Assembly (NCBI GenBank): GCA_029881255.1
Contig: JAOUMY010000002.1
Location: forward strand, 62,001 to 126,000
Reading direction: 5' to 3'
DNA: 64,000 nucleotides
Source of the DNA: Gammaproteobacteria bacterium
GTDB taxonomy: Bacteria; Pseudomonadota; Gammaproteobacteria; S012-40
Shown: piece after piece, positions 52,746 to 62,521 of the stretch
Layout of the letters: each line of letters begins with the position of its first letter
Numbering within the stretch: the first letter of the stretch is position 1
Made by a program: the position numbers and the translations under genes
The notes under the pieces: generated by a model
The model's database searches: none
The model's input: only the letters and a program-made list of their open reading frames with translations
What the model was told of the DNA's origin: nothing

Positions 52746-55700
52746 TCACTGACCATACACGACTTGCTTATCTGCAGGAATGTTCACAAAGCTATTCCTT
52801 GCCAGCAAGTCAACACCATAAGTGTTGGCGCCATTATACACCCAAATCCCCATGTCGCCGCTGTTCACAATATCGTTATCGCTGATATTGGCGCCGGAGT
52901 TTGAGCCATACAAGGTTATCGCCGCAGCCTTCTGACCAACCGTACTGCCGGCAAATTCAATGACGCTATTACTGATTCTGTTATCGATAGAATCTGTAAA
53001 TACGAACTGTATGCCACCCCATGCGCCGGGACTTTGGTTCTTGCTGGTAAACACAATCGGGGTATCGGTTTCGCCCACGGCAGAAAACGTACCGTCGCTG
53101 TCTACATTGATATACACATTGCTATCAGCAACCATAGTGACGCCAGGTGAGACGCTTAGTGCGGCACGGATGTTCAGCGTATTACTGTAGTGATAATCCA
53201 CGCCTATCGCCTGCCAAACACTATCCTGTACAAGCTGGTTGTTCGTTATCTCAACTTTGTCGAAGGTATTTCCGGTAAATGACGAACTGTCATTCAGCAC
53301 ATGCACAGAGGAAATCTCAATGCGACCGCTGGCACCTTCGTTTTCAGTAATGCTATTGTTTTCGAACGTTATGATATTGCCGTCACCATAGAAATCAAAT
53401 CCGTAGGCGCCGCTCTTACGCAGAGTGGAATTTTTTACGCTTAAGCGATTTGTCTGATGATAGGTGTAAAGATTGCCATCGCCATTGGTATCGCCTCTTC
53501 CGCCATATTCAATCGTAACGTACTCAAGTGCATTGTTAACGCTATTGGAATCGTAGAAACCGAGTCCGTTCCAGGTACCCGGGGTTGGGCTGACGGCAGT
53601 CAATAGTATCGGCCTGGATTCCGTCCCAATTGCACGCAGACTGCCTGTCGATTCAACCCGCATACTGCCATTGGTTTCAAATATTAGCTTGGCACCTGCA
53701 GCAAGCACCAGATCTGTCTCTACGATTATCGTGCCGCTACGATACGGAACGCCAATCGCACGCCATGTCTGAGGATCGCTTATCCTTTGGTTGCTGCCAG
53801 TCGCAATATAGTCTTTGGTATTTCCGGCATAGACACTCTCGGTATCGAGCTTGCCAAACAAATTCGCTGGCAACTTTGCGGTGGTGTCGTTGTTGTATAG
53901 CCTGTTGCCGGAAAATGCATCGAGCAAAGTTCCATCGTAAAGCTCAAGTCCATAAGCACTACTGTGACGCAGATGCAAATGCCTCAACTGCAAACGTGTC
54001 GTACCACCAAAACTGACAATATTGGCAGTACCGTTGCGACTGTTTCCTGCGTATTCAATATAGGCATGACTCAACTGATTTCGAGCATTGTTGGAACCAT
54101 AGAAAATAATGCCATTCCAGTATCCCGGTGTATGACTGGCCGCCGTCATGAAAATAGGCTTTTGCGCCTGTCCATTCGCGGTCAGCGAACCATCACTCTG
54201 CACGCGTATTCCGGCATTGCTGTTAAAAATTAGCGTCACGCCAGGCAGTATTGAGAGATTGGCGTTATTCTCGACACTGATATCCCGCGTAACGACATTA
54301 CAAGGCGCTGAAATCGTCGTATTAACCCGTATGTCGCTATCGATCACGCCATCGCAACTTCTATTGGCGAGGCGAACAATAGTAGAACTCACGCCCAATG
54401 ATGCATTTCCTGCCAGGGAGTCCAGCGTAATCATAAAAGTTTCATCCGCCTCATTGAGTTTGTCTCCTCTCACAGGAATGACAATTTCCTTGTTTTGCGC
54501 GTCTCCTGCTGCCCAACTCAGAGTGCCGGAAACACTTTCATAGTCCTCGCCCGCTATCGCCGATACATCAGCTGTCTGAAAATTAACGCTAAGCGCAGAT
54601 GACGCATCACCACTGCGGATAACCTGTACCAGCACACCGCCATCGGCTTCAGTCGCGCTGTATGATGCATTGGCAAAACCCACTTTTGCCGAGCTCGATT
54701 GACTGTCGTTAAAAGTAAAATGTGCGCGATTGGCCGGTGCCTCACGATTTCCAGCTCTGTCCACGCCAAAGAAACGTAACTCTGTATCCTGTTCCAGCCG
54801 GAATGCGCTGGTATACACGGTTGAGTTCAATCCCGGTTCGCTTCCATCGAGAGTGTAATGAATCGCACGACACCCGGAACCGTAACCGTCATCACATCGC
54901 AAACTGACCAGTATCGGCGCAGTGTAACTACCTCCAACGGGTGAAACGCTGCTAACGGGAGGACGCGTATCGGCCGGATCTTCGCTCAGCGTTGTAGCGC
55001 AAACGAAATCACTCATTGCAGATTCATTACCCACCGCGTCGACTGCGCTGACTCCATAGCAATACTGTGTATCAGGACGCAGCTCGTTGTCCTCAAATCC
55101 TGTGGCGAACACACTGGCGATTCGACTCGCGGTTTCATCGGCCAAACGCCGATAGATGGTATAAGCGCGTACATCGTTACTTGGCGATGCCGTCCATTGC
55201 AAAGACAGGCTACTTGAGGTGTGAGATGTCACGCTGAGCTGACTAATCGGCGCAGGCGCTTGCGTATCGTTGTCATTTTGAGCAGTGACACAGGCTTCGG
55301 CGCTTTTTTCACTTCGATTTCCTGCGCCATCGACAGCTTCTACCACATAACAATATTGCACCCCGGAAGTCAGTCCACTATCGACAAATACCGGATAAGG
55401 CGTGGCGCCAAGTAACACGTCGTCTCGATAGACATTGTAGGCTGCAACGCCGATGTTATCCGTTGCCACATTCCACAAAACAAACGTTTTTCCCTGTCCT
55501 GCATTAAGCGCAACCACGTCTTGTACTTGCTGAGGCGCCAGCGCATCTTCGTCAGCAAGACTGTTCCCCAGATCCAGGCGTAGCAACGTACCTTGTATGT
55601 TCAGTTGTGGATTTATGATGTTCACGGTGACGTTGTAGCGGTTATAACTAACGTGAAGCTGATCAAGCACCTGATCAAAGCCGGTACCGTCAGCATCGAA

Positions 55701-56216
55701 TTCCGAGTTTAGAAAATCAAAATCACTTGCTACACCGAGTTCATCGTACAAGCTTGCCAACAATGCTTCTAGCGCTACAACATTCGCATCGATTGCCTCT
55801 CTGGCCGGTGCGTTCACAATCGTTTCGTCTGACTCAAAATCCTGATCAATATCTCTATCCTGCACAGCAAACCAATTGCGTAATACGAGATCCGAGATGG
55901 GGTGAATATTTGTCACGCCACCGGCATAGGCAATACTGTAAAGACTTTTTGTTTCCGTCGTCTTTGCGCGGAGTAAAAATGGCGGTGCCATGTTTTGTAG
56001 CGTTACCGCGTAGTGACCGTCGTTGTCTGTAGTCACTGACTGACGTCTACCGTTGACGTCACGTATGACAACTTCCGTATTGCCGAGCGCGGCGCCAACC
56101 GCAACAGTTCCTCTCAAACCGGTTCCATCGATACCGTCACCTCCTCCACAACCCTGGAACAAGGCGATGATCACCCCTGATAAAAATACTTTCTTACATC
56201 CGTTTAAGAGTCTCAT
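52746..56216 (-). CDS. giant lipoprotein: FN3, chitobiase-like, Calx-beta and beta-helix domains
   Basis: An 1156-residue lipoprotein with lipobox LFQGC (Cys23, next residue Gly, so outer-membrane sorting). After a carboxypeptidase-regulatory-like domain (about 30-110) come two FN3 domains (about 245-410), a chitobiase C-terminal-like domain (about 415-505; IHYTLDGSEPGLNSTVY) and a Calx-beta domain (about 515-625; ADETFMITLDSLAG). A long right-handed beta-helix follows with three related blocks, each with a strand such as GVTLIFNSNAGIRVQSDG, then PIFMTAASHTPGYWNGI, and ending in IEYAG-like turns. The architecture suggests a polysaccharide-binding or -degrading surface protein. It starts 4 bp after the DUF6502 stop and is coupled to it. 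Confidence 0.88.
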   Translation of the reverse strand: MRLLNGCKKVFLSGVIIALFQGCGGGDGIDGTGLRGTVAVGAALGNTEVVIRDVNGRRQSVTTDNDGHYAVTLQNMAPPFLLRAKTTETKSLYSIAYAGGVTNIHPISDLVLRNWFAVQDRDIDQDFESDETIVNAPAREAIDANVVALEALLASLYDELGVASDFDFLNSEFDADGTGFDQVLDQLHVSYNRYNVTVNIINPQLNIQGTLLRLDLGNSLADEDALAPQQVQDVVALNAGQGKTFVLWNVATDNIGVAAYNVYRDDVLLGATPYPVFVDSGLTSGVQYCYVVEAVDGAGNRSEKSAEACVTAQNDNDTQAPAPISQLSVTSHTSSSLSLQWTASPSNDVRAYTIYRRLADETASRIASVFATGFEDNELRPDTQYCYGVSAVDAVGNESAMSDFVCATTLSEDPADTRPPVSSVSPVGGSYTAPILVSLRCDDGYGSGCRAIHYTLDGSEPGLNSTVYTSAFRLEQDTELRFFGVDRAGNREAPANRAHFTFNDSQSSSAKVGFANASYSATEADGGVLVQVIRSGDASSALSVNFQTADVSAIAGEDYESVSGTLSWAAGDAQNKEIVIPVRGDKLNEADETFMITLDSLAGNASLGVSSTIVRLANRSCDGVIDSDIRVNTTISAPCNVVTRDISVENNANLSILPGVTLIFNSNAGIRVQSDGSLTANGQAQKPIFMTAASHTPGYWNGIIFYGSNNARNQLSHAYIEYAGNSRNGTANIVSFGGTTRLQLRHLHLRHSSAYGLELYDGTLLDAFSGNRLYNNDTTAKLPANLFGKLDTESVYAGNTKDYIATGSNQRISDPQTWRAIGVPYRSGTIIVETDLVLAAGAKLIFETNGSMRVESTGSLRAIGTESRPILLTAVSPTPGTWNGLGFYDSNSVNNALEYVTIEYGGRGDTNGDGNLYTYHQTNRLSVKNSTLRKSGAYGFDFYGDGNIITFENNSITENEGASGRIEISSVHVLNDSSSFTGNTFDKVEITNNQLVQDSVWQAIGVDYHYSNTLNIRAALSVSPGVTMVADSNVYINVDSDGTFSAVGETDTPIVFTSKNQSPGAWGGIQFVFTDSIDNRISNSVIEFAGSTVGQKAAAITLYGSNSGANISDNDIVNSGDMGIWVYNGANTYGVDLLARNSFVNIPADKQVVYGQ

Positions 56217-56219
56217 TAC

Positions 56220-57035
56220 CTAATCCTCTTGTTTATCGTTCTGGAAAAAATAAACTCCCACGCCAACTCTCCCCTTTGTCTCATCATTGTCGGCAGAGAT
56301 ATTTTTCTTGCGCTCCGCCAACCATTGATCAAACTCCACCAGCAAATCCATAGATCGCTGATGACTAAATTCTCTGAATTCTTCGATGATGCTGAGCGGC
56401 ATCTCGTGATATGTCACCTGACGCTGAAAACGTGCATCTTTCTCATCCTGTGCAATATTGTGAACCGCTGTATCCAGATGATCGGCGACATGTTTGGATA
56501 GCACCCGTACCAGTTCTGGTTCATCCTTGCGCGGGATATAGCCCTTGTTCAGCAAACGAACATACTGTTTATCAACTCTCTCTACAGCGCCAACGCGAAG
56601 CAACTCATCAAGCACTGCGCGAGAACTGATATCACCGCTATAGCGCGTCACCAGTTCATCAAAACTGCCCGGCTCACCACGCAACGCCAATATTCTGGGT
56701 TGCCCTGTCGAATCGACGAATTCCGCATCCTGCATCCAGCCGCTAATGACGCGTGTTGCGCGATTTAATGGTCCACGCGTCTGTGGCGCCTCATCGGCAG
56801 GAACCTCACTCAGGCGCACCACTTCCTTACGACTCAAGCCCGTGATCACCGCAACATGGGAATGGGTCGGCGCACGACCGGGAATCGCGAAATCTGTTTT
56901 CGCCACATGCACGTAGGAACGGCGGGCGATCTCGGAAAATTCGCTGTGTGACATGTCGAAGCGCAGCAGCAGCCGGACCAGTGGGTTCAGCATATTAAAA
57001 ACCGCCTTGCTTAGGGTTGTTTTGATATCTCTCAT
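56220..57035 (-). CDS. DUF6502 family protein, putative DNA-binding regulator
   Basis: A 271-residue protein with the DUF6502 layout: a helical N-terminus (KAVFNMLNPLVRLLLRFDMSHSEFSEIARRSYV) followed by HVAVITGLSRKEVVRLSEV. The region looks like two helix-turn-helix units, so DNA binding is plausible though not established for the family. The C-terminal half is charged and helical. ATG 57035 is chosen because it is placed exactly for the promoter at 57043-57071 (leaderless mRNA); an upstream TTG at 57071 coincides with that promoter's -35 box. It is followed 4 bp later by the giant beta-helix lipoprotein, suggesting autoregulation of both genes. Confidence 0.78.
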   Translation of the reverse strand: MRDIKTTLSKAVFNMLNPLVRLLLRFDMSHSEFSEIARRSYVHVAKTDFAIPGRAPTHSHVAVITGLSRKEVVRLSEVPADEAPQTRGPLNRATRVISGWMQDAEFVDSTGQPRILALRGEPGSFDELVTRYSGDISSRAVLDELLRVGAVERVDKQYVRLLNKGYIPRKDEPELVRVLSKHVADHLDTAVHNIAQDEKDARFQRQVTYHEMPLSIIEEFREFSHQRSMDLLVEFDQWLAERKKNISADNDETKGRVGVGVYFFQNDKQED

Positions 57036-57099
57036 ATGCGGGAAAATAATCCCACGTGTGAGATTTGTCAATATTTCACGGGATTATTTTCCCGCATAT
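57034..57099 (-). promoter_or_regulatory. promoter inside a 20-bp perfect inverted repeat
   Basis: Arms at 57034-57053 and 57080-57099 are exact reverse complements (20 bp each, 26 bp apart). Each arm holds a local dyad GGGA-N6-TCCC (57040-57053 and 57080-57093), centres 40 bp apart. On the minus strand TTGACA (57071-57066), a 17-nt spacer and TATTTT (57048-57043) form a near-consensus promoter whose predicted start falls on the ATG at 57035. The promoter, operator and start codon overlap, so bound repressor would block transcription of the DUF6502-lipoprotein operon. Confidence 0.7.
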
Positions 57100-57123
57100 C
57101 TTGACCTGTACGATAGACAATAC

Positions 57124-57327
57124 ATGAATTTGCGTTCATATCTTTTTGTATTTTTTATTATTATGAATTTTATCCAAGATAAAATCTACGCTGCAAATTC
57201 AAGCAGGGGAATTCCTCCCCAACGATACGCCGTGAAAACCGCTGAGGCTATGAGTTGGGAACGCGATATACATCCGGAACCGATCTTGCTGCATAGCCTT
57301 TCGAAAATCCGATTTTCTGCCAACTAA
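57124..57327 (+). CDS. possible secreted peptide, 67 aa
   Basis: ATG 57124 opens a frame whose first about 24 residues look like a signal peptide (MNLRSYLFVFFIIMNF to YAANS), ending 8 bp before the next gene's start. The mature part, about 43 residues, is polar. No ribosome-binding site is visible. Its position next to the operator at 57034-57099 and in front of a barrel-like protein suggests a real two-gene unit, but the evidence is limited. Confidence 0.4.
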   Translation: MNLRSYLFVFFIIMNFIQDKIYAANSSRGIPPQRYAVKTAEAMSWERDIHPEPILLHSLSKIRFSAN

Positions 57328-57335
57328 GGAGTGCT

Positions 57336-58472
57336 ATGCGCTTCCTCATTCTCACCGCAATCTCGACATTATTGATGACGCCATATTCTGCATGGTGCGC
57401 GCAGACCATCGATGCGGATGGATTTGATCGTCTCTCTCAATCGGGCGTAAGCATCGACCGTGCGTGGAAGAATCTAGGGCCATCCCTCGCCGGTGGAGAT
57501 TTTAATTTTTTGTTTGATATTGGCGGCTACAGTACAGATTCCGTGTTTGCGATTCCTACCGATACTGGTCAGGAGCAACGAGTAGTTGATCAAGTGCAGG
57601 GGCTTTTTTCTCTTGCCTTGAATATCAAGGATCTGAGTGTCGGAGGCTTTCTTATTGGAGAGCAACTTCAACTCAACACTAATACAGACACCGCAATGCC
57701 CTCTTGCGATAGCCCGGACTTTCAACGACAGTGGCGAAAATCAGATTTCGTGACAGGAATTCGTACAGCTTATCGTGAAAAATTTAGATTCATTTTTGGT
57801 TACCACGTTCTCGAAAACCCGATAGTTAACACCGACGGCTCAGGAAACAGGGTGTTCTCCTCTACCTTAAACCCAGATACTAATTGTCCTGTGACTTATA
57901 CCAGCACACATGAATACTACAGCGAGTTTTCACTCAACGGGTACCAGTTACGAAGCGCAATTAGTAACTGGGTACTGCAACGTCTAGGTCTGTCGCGGAG
58001 ATTTGGCTTACCAGTAGAATTCGGTTCGCTCGAACCCGAAGTGAAATATGTTCGCGCTAGCAAAACCATTCAGATTGGCCTTGTTTATCGTGACGACAAG
58101 TATCTGGTCAATCACGACCTTCAGCTTGAAGCCTATATACATGCTAATTCAGATGAGTTCAGCATTGATGGTCTATTGTTTACCTACCGTTTACCATTGC
58201 TTAGCTGGAAAAAGTATTGGGGCAACACCAACAAGCGAAACATTCTCGTCTGGTCGGGAGACAAAGGAGGAATCAGTTTAGACGTCGAGGCCTCATACTC
58301 GAATGAAGTATTTTCCAACATGCTCGGATACTCCTGGCGCTTTACGGTTAAAGAATTTTTTCTATTTGATGAAGTACGCTTTGGCGGCTCACGTAATCAC
58401 TATCCGATACTACTACGTTTGCCATTACGCAATGAAACCTTGAGCTATATGGAAATGTCAGTTCGCTTCTAA
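57336..58472 (+). CDS. outer-membrane or periplasmic beta-rich protein, 378 aa
   Basis: AAGGAGTGCT precedes ATG 57336. The signal peptide (about 1-21, ending AWCAQT) is followed by a beta-strand-rich protein with repeated aromatic residues and a terminal phenylalanine (MEMSVRF), typical of outer-membrane barrels. Cysteines at PSCDSP and NCPVTY might bond. No family was recognised. It stands in tandem behind the possible 67-aa secreted ORF and is divergent from the DUF6502 operon. Confidence 0.65.
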   Translation: MRFLILTAISTLLMTPYSAWCAQTIDADGFDRLSQSGVSIDRAWKNLGPSLAGGDFNFLFDIGGYSTDSVFAIPTDTGQEQRVVDQVQGLFSLALNIKDLSVGGFLIGEQLQLNTNTDTAMPSCDSPDFQRQWRKSDFVTGIRTAYREKFRFIFGYHVLENPIVNTDGSGNRVFSSTLNPDTNCPVTYTSTHEYYSEFSLNGYQLRSAISNWVLQRLGLSRRFGLPVEFGSLEPEVKYVRASKTIQIGLVYRDDKYLVNHDLQLEAYIHANSDEFSIDGLLFTYRLPLLSWKKYWGNTNKRNILVWSGDKGGISLDVEASYSNEVFSNMLGYSWRFTVKEFFLFDEVRFGGSRNHYPILLRLPLRNETLSYMEMSVRF

Positions 58473-58653
58473 GTCGCCACTCCCAGTCACTTTAGTAAGA
58501 CGTGGTTCGACGGAAAGTTCTCTTTAATGCATTGACCAGGGTTATTCACGACACTCGCTATTCGAGGCAATGTCACAATCATTTGGCACACTCGAGCGGA
58601 ATCTGAAATAATGCCTGGCGGGCAACCAATAGACCGGAACCACGGACGACACT

Positions 58654-59997
58654 ATGGAAAACGACAAACTGGGAAAATCAGTAGCAATAATTGGTGCCAG
58701 CTATTCTGGACTGCTGGCTGCCAATGTTCTTTCCCCCTATTTTGACAAGGTAACCTTGATAGACAGAGACGACATCCCGTTAGGAACAATCAACACCCAT
58801 CGTCGCTATACACCTCAGTCGTATCATACTCACGTCCTGCTCTCGGGCGGCTTGCGGGCGCTGGAAGATATCCTGCCCGGCATACGCGAACGACTACTAA
58901 AGGAAGGCTCAATCGTCTCCGACGCGCTAGCCAATGTGCGTTCTCTCTTTACCAAGGGTTGGCTACCGGTAACGCGAAGCGAGATCGAAATATTTTCTCA
59001 GTCACGCAGCCTGCTGGAGGGAGTCATCAGACAAATGACAGTGGAGCGGGTAAAAAATCTGATACTCAAACCGCGCACGCGTTTAAGTCGTCTGGTGCTC
59101 AGTCCACTCGGGGACCACACCCTTGCCCTTGAAGACGAAAACGGCACGGGTCAATATACGTTCGATTTTGTTGTCGACGCACGTGGGCAGACGAGCGATA
59201 TTTCCGGCCTGCTTGATTCAATTGGAATCAGCACCCGTAGCATTCATATGAAGCCAAACATCACCTATATCACCGCCTGGCTACCAAGTGTCAATACGCC
59301 GGAGAACACCAATGGCCTGATCATTCTTCCCAGAGTAACTGAAGGCCCTACTGGGGGAGGATTATTCAAGATTGAAAATGGACAGACTATGTTTACCCTC
59401 TACGGGTATAACAAAAACATTCCACCGCGTGAATGGATCGATATTCTCTCATGCAGTCATGGACTATTGTCAGACATGCTTTATCAGGCGGTAAAAGACG
59501 CCGCTCCTGATCGAATCGATGTCTTCAAAAAGTCGGAGACTAAGATAAACTACTACGCGAAGACAGGAGACTGGCCTCACAATATTTTAGTTGTAGGAGA
59601 CGCCGTTTCATCTTTTAATCCGGTATATGGACAGGGTATGGCGACCAGCGCAATATCCTTACAGAAACTTAAACAGGGACTGGGAACGGCGAAACCCATA
59701 GCCAGTCTTCAACGGGATATCACACGTATTTATGAACAGGCCTGGTCGATTTCGGGTAACGAAGATTTACGTTGGCCAGACACGCAAACAGATTATCGCC
59801 AATTCGGTATCACGGCCATTCATCGTATTGGCGACATGATAAATCGCGCCGCAACAAAAAACCGAGATGTGGCCATTGCGTACATAAAAGTCTTACACAT
59901 GTTGGAACCTCCCGAAACGATGTTTCGTCCGGATTTACTGCTCAAAATATTCGCTAACCAGAAGACGCCCGCCGAGGCAGAGCCGTGTTTGTTTTAG
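58654..59997 (+). CDS. FAD-dependent monooxygenase-like oxidoreductase
   Basis: A 447-residue flavoprotein of the PHBH/squalene-epoxidase-like superfamily. The N-terminal Rossmann motif is VAIIGASYSGLLAANVL, followed by the acidic end of the second strand (TLIDRDDIP). A mid-protein DFVVDARGQTSDISGLL matches the family's 'DG' region, and the C-terminal FAD motif is NILVVGDAVSSFNPVYGQGMA. It is likely an NAD(P)H-dependent hydroxylase or epoxidase; the substrate is unknown. No signal peptide. A single gene followed by a convergent kinase; no biosynthetic cluster is adjacent. Confidence 0.85.
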   Translation: MENDKLGKSVAIIGASYSGLLAANVLSPYFDKVTLIDRDDIPLGTINTHRRYTPQSYHTHVLLSGGLRALEDILPGIRERLLKEGSIVSDALANVRSLFTKGWLPVTRSEIEIFSQSRSLLEGVIRQMTVERVKNLILKPRTRLSRLVLSPLGDHTLALEDENGTGQYTFDFVVDARGQTSDISGLLDSIGISTRSIHMKPNITYITAWLPSVNTPENTNGLIILPRVTEGPTGGGLFKIENGQTMFTLYGYNKNIPPREWIDILSCSHGLLSDMLYQAVKDAAPDRIDVFKKSETKINYYAKTGDWPHNILVVGDAVSSFNPVYGQGMATSAISLQKLKQGLGTAKPIASLQRDITRIYEQAWSISGNEDLRWPDTQTDYRQFGITAIHRIGDMINRAATKNRDVAIAYIKVLHMLEPPETMFRPDLLLKIFANQKTPAEAEPCLF

Positions 59998-60115
59998 TAT
60001 TCCTAGCTGTGTACAATCAACTTTTAGTGAGTTTCTCATTTGCAATTACTAGAACCAAAGCAGAATTTTTCCCCGATTAAATTTAGACAGACATAAAGTT
60101 TAGGTAGCTAACACA

Positions 60116-62248
60116 CTATTCTTCACATATCTGCATTCGCACACAGGTCTTTTCTGCCACTCTTTCCCACAACACTTCTCCACCCAACTCATCTATACGT
60201 GTGCGTATATTGTTTAAACCCTTCCCTTTGATCCATTGCTGTGGCGAGCCAGACTTCCCATTGTCCGAAAAATTGATCTGAAAACGGTTTTCAGTAGAGA
60301 CCATTTCGATAACGACTTCGTTCGCTTGCGCATGCCTAATAGCGTTGGTAAGTAACTCGCTGAGAATATAGTAAATATTAAACTGCTGACGTGGGGTAAG
60401 TGAAATTGCACTCTCGTCAACAAGCTTCCAGATGACTGACAATCGACCTATTTCTGCTCTTTTTTCAAACTCATCTTGCCACTCAAGCATCCAGACTTTA
60501 ATGCTTTTCTTTCCGTTATCGTCAATCGTATAGATAATAGCTCTCAAGGTCTTTAAACAGTCTCTGACGCGTTCCCCAATATCTGTCCCGTCCGATAACT
60601 GCGCAATCGCCAGCAGCTTTCCGCCTAGTTCATCATGTAAGTCGCGCATAATACGTTTGCGCTCCTCCTCTCTTACACGCTCATGATGCCATTGAAGAGA
60701 AAGTAGCTCTTTTCCGATGTCATATATCTGTTGCAACAAGCCAAGGTCGTCGGCATTGAACAAATTCCGTCCACCATTTTTCAAATTCATGATAAGCCGA
60801 GTATCAATGCCTGGCACCTTGGTAGACAAGGCCAAACCCTCGTCTAATAACAAATGCCCTCCATCACTGTTTGCACGGTCTATCGATACAGGCCTGAACA
60901 AGGCTGACAATAAAGATCGCCAATTGTTCTCAACTTCATCTCGATTTCTATTCATGACGATACTGTTCAGTATCACCGGCACCGCATGCAAGATGCCGAC
61001 ACTATTTCGTGTACGTGAAAGAACAAACTGCCGCAGCGGCAAGTATACCCAGGCAACCAGAATAATACTGGAGAAGAATGCCAGGTTGCGACTGACATCC
61101 AGTACATACAACATAAACAGATCAATTAGCAAAAATAAGAAACCCAAGCCTATCCACGCAATGACGGGTTGCCAATATCGGTCAATTTCCATCAATCGAT
61201 AGCGGGATACGCCAATCGCGACCCCTACATAAAACAAAAACATTAGAGAAAAAACCACTGATGCATCCACCTTCGGTACATTTCCAAGCATGACCGGAAC
61301 AAAATAGATCGAGGTAGCAACACCCGTAGTAAAAAACGCAAAAAGCAGCGTCCAACGTATCGCCGTACGAGAAAGCGGGTTGTTTTTCGCCATCACCCAT
61401 TGAACAATCATGAGGACGGTCATCATTACAAGCATCAACACATTGCTGTGAATATGGTAGGCATGTAGCGGCCATTCATATATCTGCCCAGTCTGATTTA
61501 CCCACAGTCCCATCATAATCAGATACACCGTTATGACGTATCTGCGTCCAAATAGCTTTGTTGGGTAACAAGAAAATATTACCAGCAGCGAATACACAAA
61601 AAGAAGACTACCAAACGTACCAAGTACCGACAGTAGATAAAATAGTGTCGGATCTAGCGTTATCTCACGAGAGATGTAAATCGATGTGCTATAGACAATA
61701 ATGTATGTACCTACACCAAGGAACAAGAAATACCTGGCGAAATATTCTTTTCTTCTAAAACTCCACACCATAACCGAAATTATAAGAGCACATATTGCAA
61801 TAAGCTGCGTCAACCAGAATCGAAATGGGATCTTCATCAGTATGGAACCTGAGTTCCATTTTTTCAGCGAAACGGTATTCCCATCGATCAAAACAAGTTC
61901 TGGACTATTCATAAGTATTCTGTAGAACATCGTATGGTCTACAAAAAACTGGTTATACTGCTGATAGCTAGGCAATTGATCAGGAATCTCCAGCATATTT
62001 TTCACTGTCGTTTCCATACGCAGGTCAGAACCTCGCAAGGCAAGCACTCTCTTTCCGACAAGATCTTCAGAATAGGAGCCTGCCACGTCCACTACTTGAA
62101 CCTGTTTACCTAGATCACTATTGACAACAGACAATCGTACGCCTGTCCATGGAATCCATGTTGCCAATACATAGATGGCTATCAACAACATCAGAACAGA
62201 TACTAGAAAGACAAAATTTACGAGTTGTATAGGTGATTGCGTTTTCAT
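60116..62248 (-). CDS. ComP/NarL-type multi-pass sensor histidine kinase
   Basis: A 710-residue inner-membrane kinase. A first helix (about 8-28), an extracytoplasmic PDZ-like loop of about 110 residues and then eight to ten further helices (to about 415) form the sensor. The kinase core is HisKA_3: EERKRIMRDLHDELGGKL with His538, and an ATPase with N box LSELLTNAIRHA, G1 FSDNGKSG and G2 GKGLNNIRTRI. ATG 62248 is chosen; the upstream frame to 62416 is hydrophilic and overlaps the divergent promoter region. It faces the LuxR-type regulator (start 62522) and is surely its cognate partner. The topology resembles ComP of Bacillus, so a peptide or other extracellular cue is possible. Confidence 0.9.
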   Translation of the reverse strand: MKTQSPIQLVNFVFLVSVLMLLIAIYVLATWIPWTGVRLSVVNSDLGKQVQVVDVAGSYSEDLVGKRVLALRGSDLRMETTVKNMLEIPDQLPSYQQYNQFFVDHTMFYRILMNSPELVLIDGNTVSLKKWNSGSILMKIPFRFWLTQLIAICALIISVMVWSFRRKEYFARYFLFLGVGTYIIVYSTSIYISREITLDPTLFYLLSVLGTFGSLLFVYSLLVIFSCYPTKLFGRRYVITVYLIMMGLWVNQTGQIYEWPLHAYHIHSNVLMLVMMTVLMIVQWVMAKNNPLSRTAIRWTLLFAFFTTGVATSIYFVPVMLGNVPKVDASVVFSLMFLFYVGVAIGVSRYRLMEIDRYWQPVIAWIGLGFLFLLIDLFMLYVLDVSRNLAFFSSIILVAWVYLPLRQFVLSRTRNSVGILHAVPVILNSIVMNRNRDEVENNWRSLLSALFRPVSIDRANSDGGHLLLDEGLALSTKVPGIDTRLIMNLKNGGRNLFNADDLGLLQQIYDIGKELLSLQWHHERVREEERKRIMRDLHDELGGKLLAIAQLSDGTDIGERVRDCLKTLRAIIYTIDDNGKKSIKVWMLEWQDEFEKRAEIGRLSVIWKLVDESAISLTPRQQFNIYYILSELLTNAIRHAQANEVVIEMVSTENRFQINFSDNGKSGSPQQWIKGKGLNNIRTRIDELGGEVLWERVAEKTCVRMQICEE

Positions 62249-62429
62249 GAAAAACTCACTACTCGATTGCTGTTTAACAAGGATAGTAACCGGTTTTTGG
62301 CAGCGAGAGAATAATGCAAAAGATGTCGCTCTTATACCAAGACGTTGACAACTTGTTTTCCGATTCCTGCGTGGTGAAGTATGGTCAGCAGTAGACACCT
62401 CAACGTTGATGAGCACTGGACTTCTCCAC

Positions 62430-62473
62430 CCCCTATACAGGGGGGGAATAACTTGCCTTCTTCTGGCTATTCT
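62430..62473 (+). promoter_or_regulatory. CCCC-N6-GGGG box and -10 element of the LuxR regulator
   Basis: CCCC-TATACA-GGGG at 62430-62443, then TATTCT at 62468-62473, 24 nt on; the ATG at 62522 is about 85 bp from the box centre. It lies in the 273-bp divergent spacer with the kinase. This suggests that the regulator controls its own gene. Confidence 0.55.
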
Positions 62474-62521
62474 TTTATTAATTACATAGTATCGTTATAC
62501 CCAATAGTTTTAAGGTTTGAA

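Noticed and set aside
58590-58610. Sigma-54-like TGGCAC...GC upstream of the flavoprotein
   Set aside because: The spacing between GG and GC is one base too short for a functional -24/-12 promoter.
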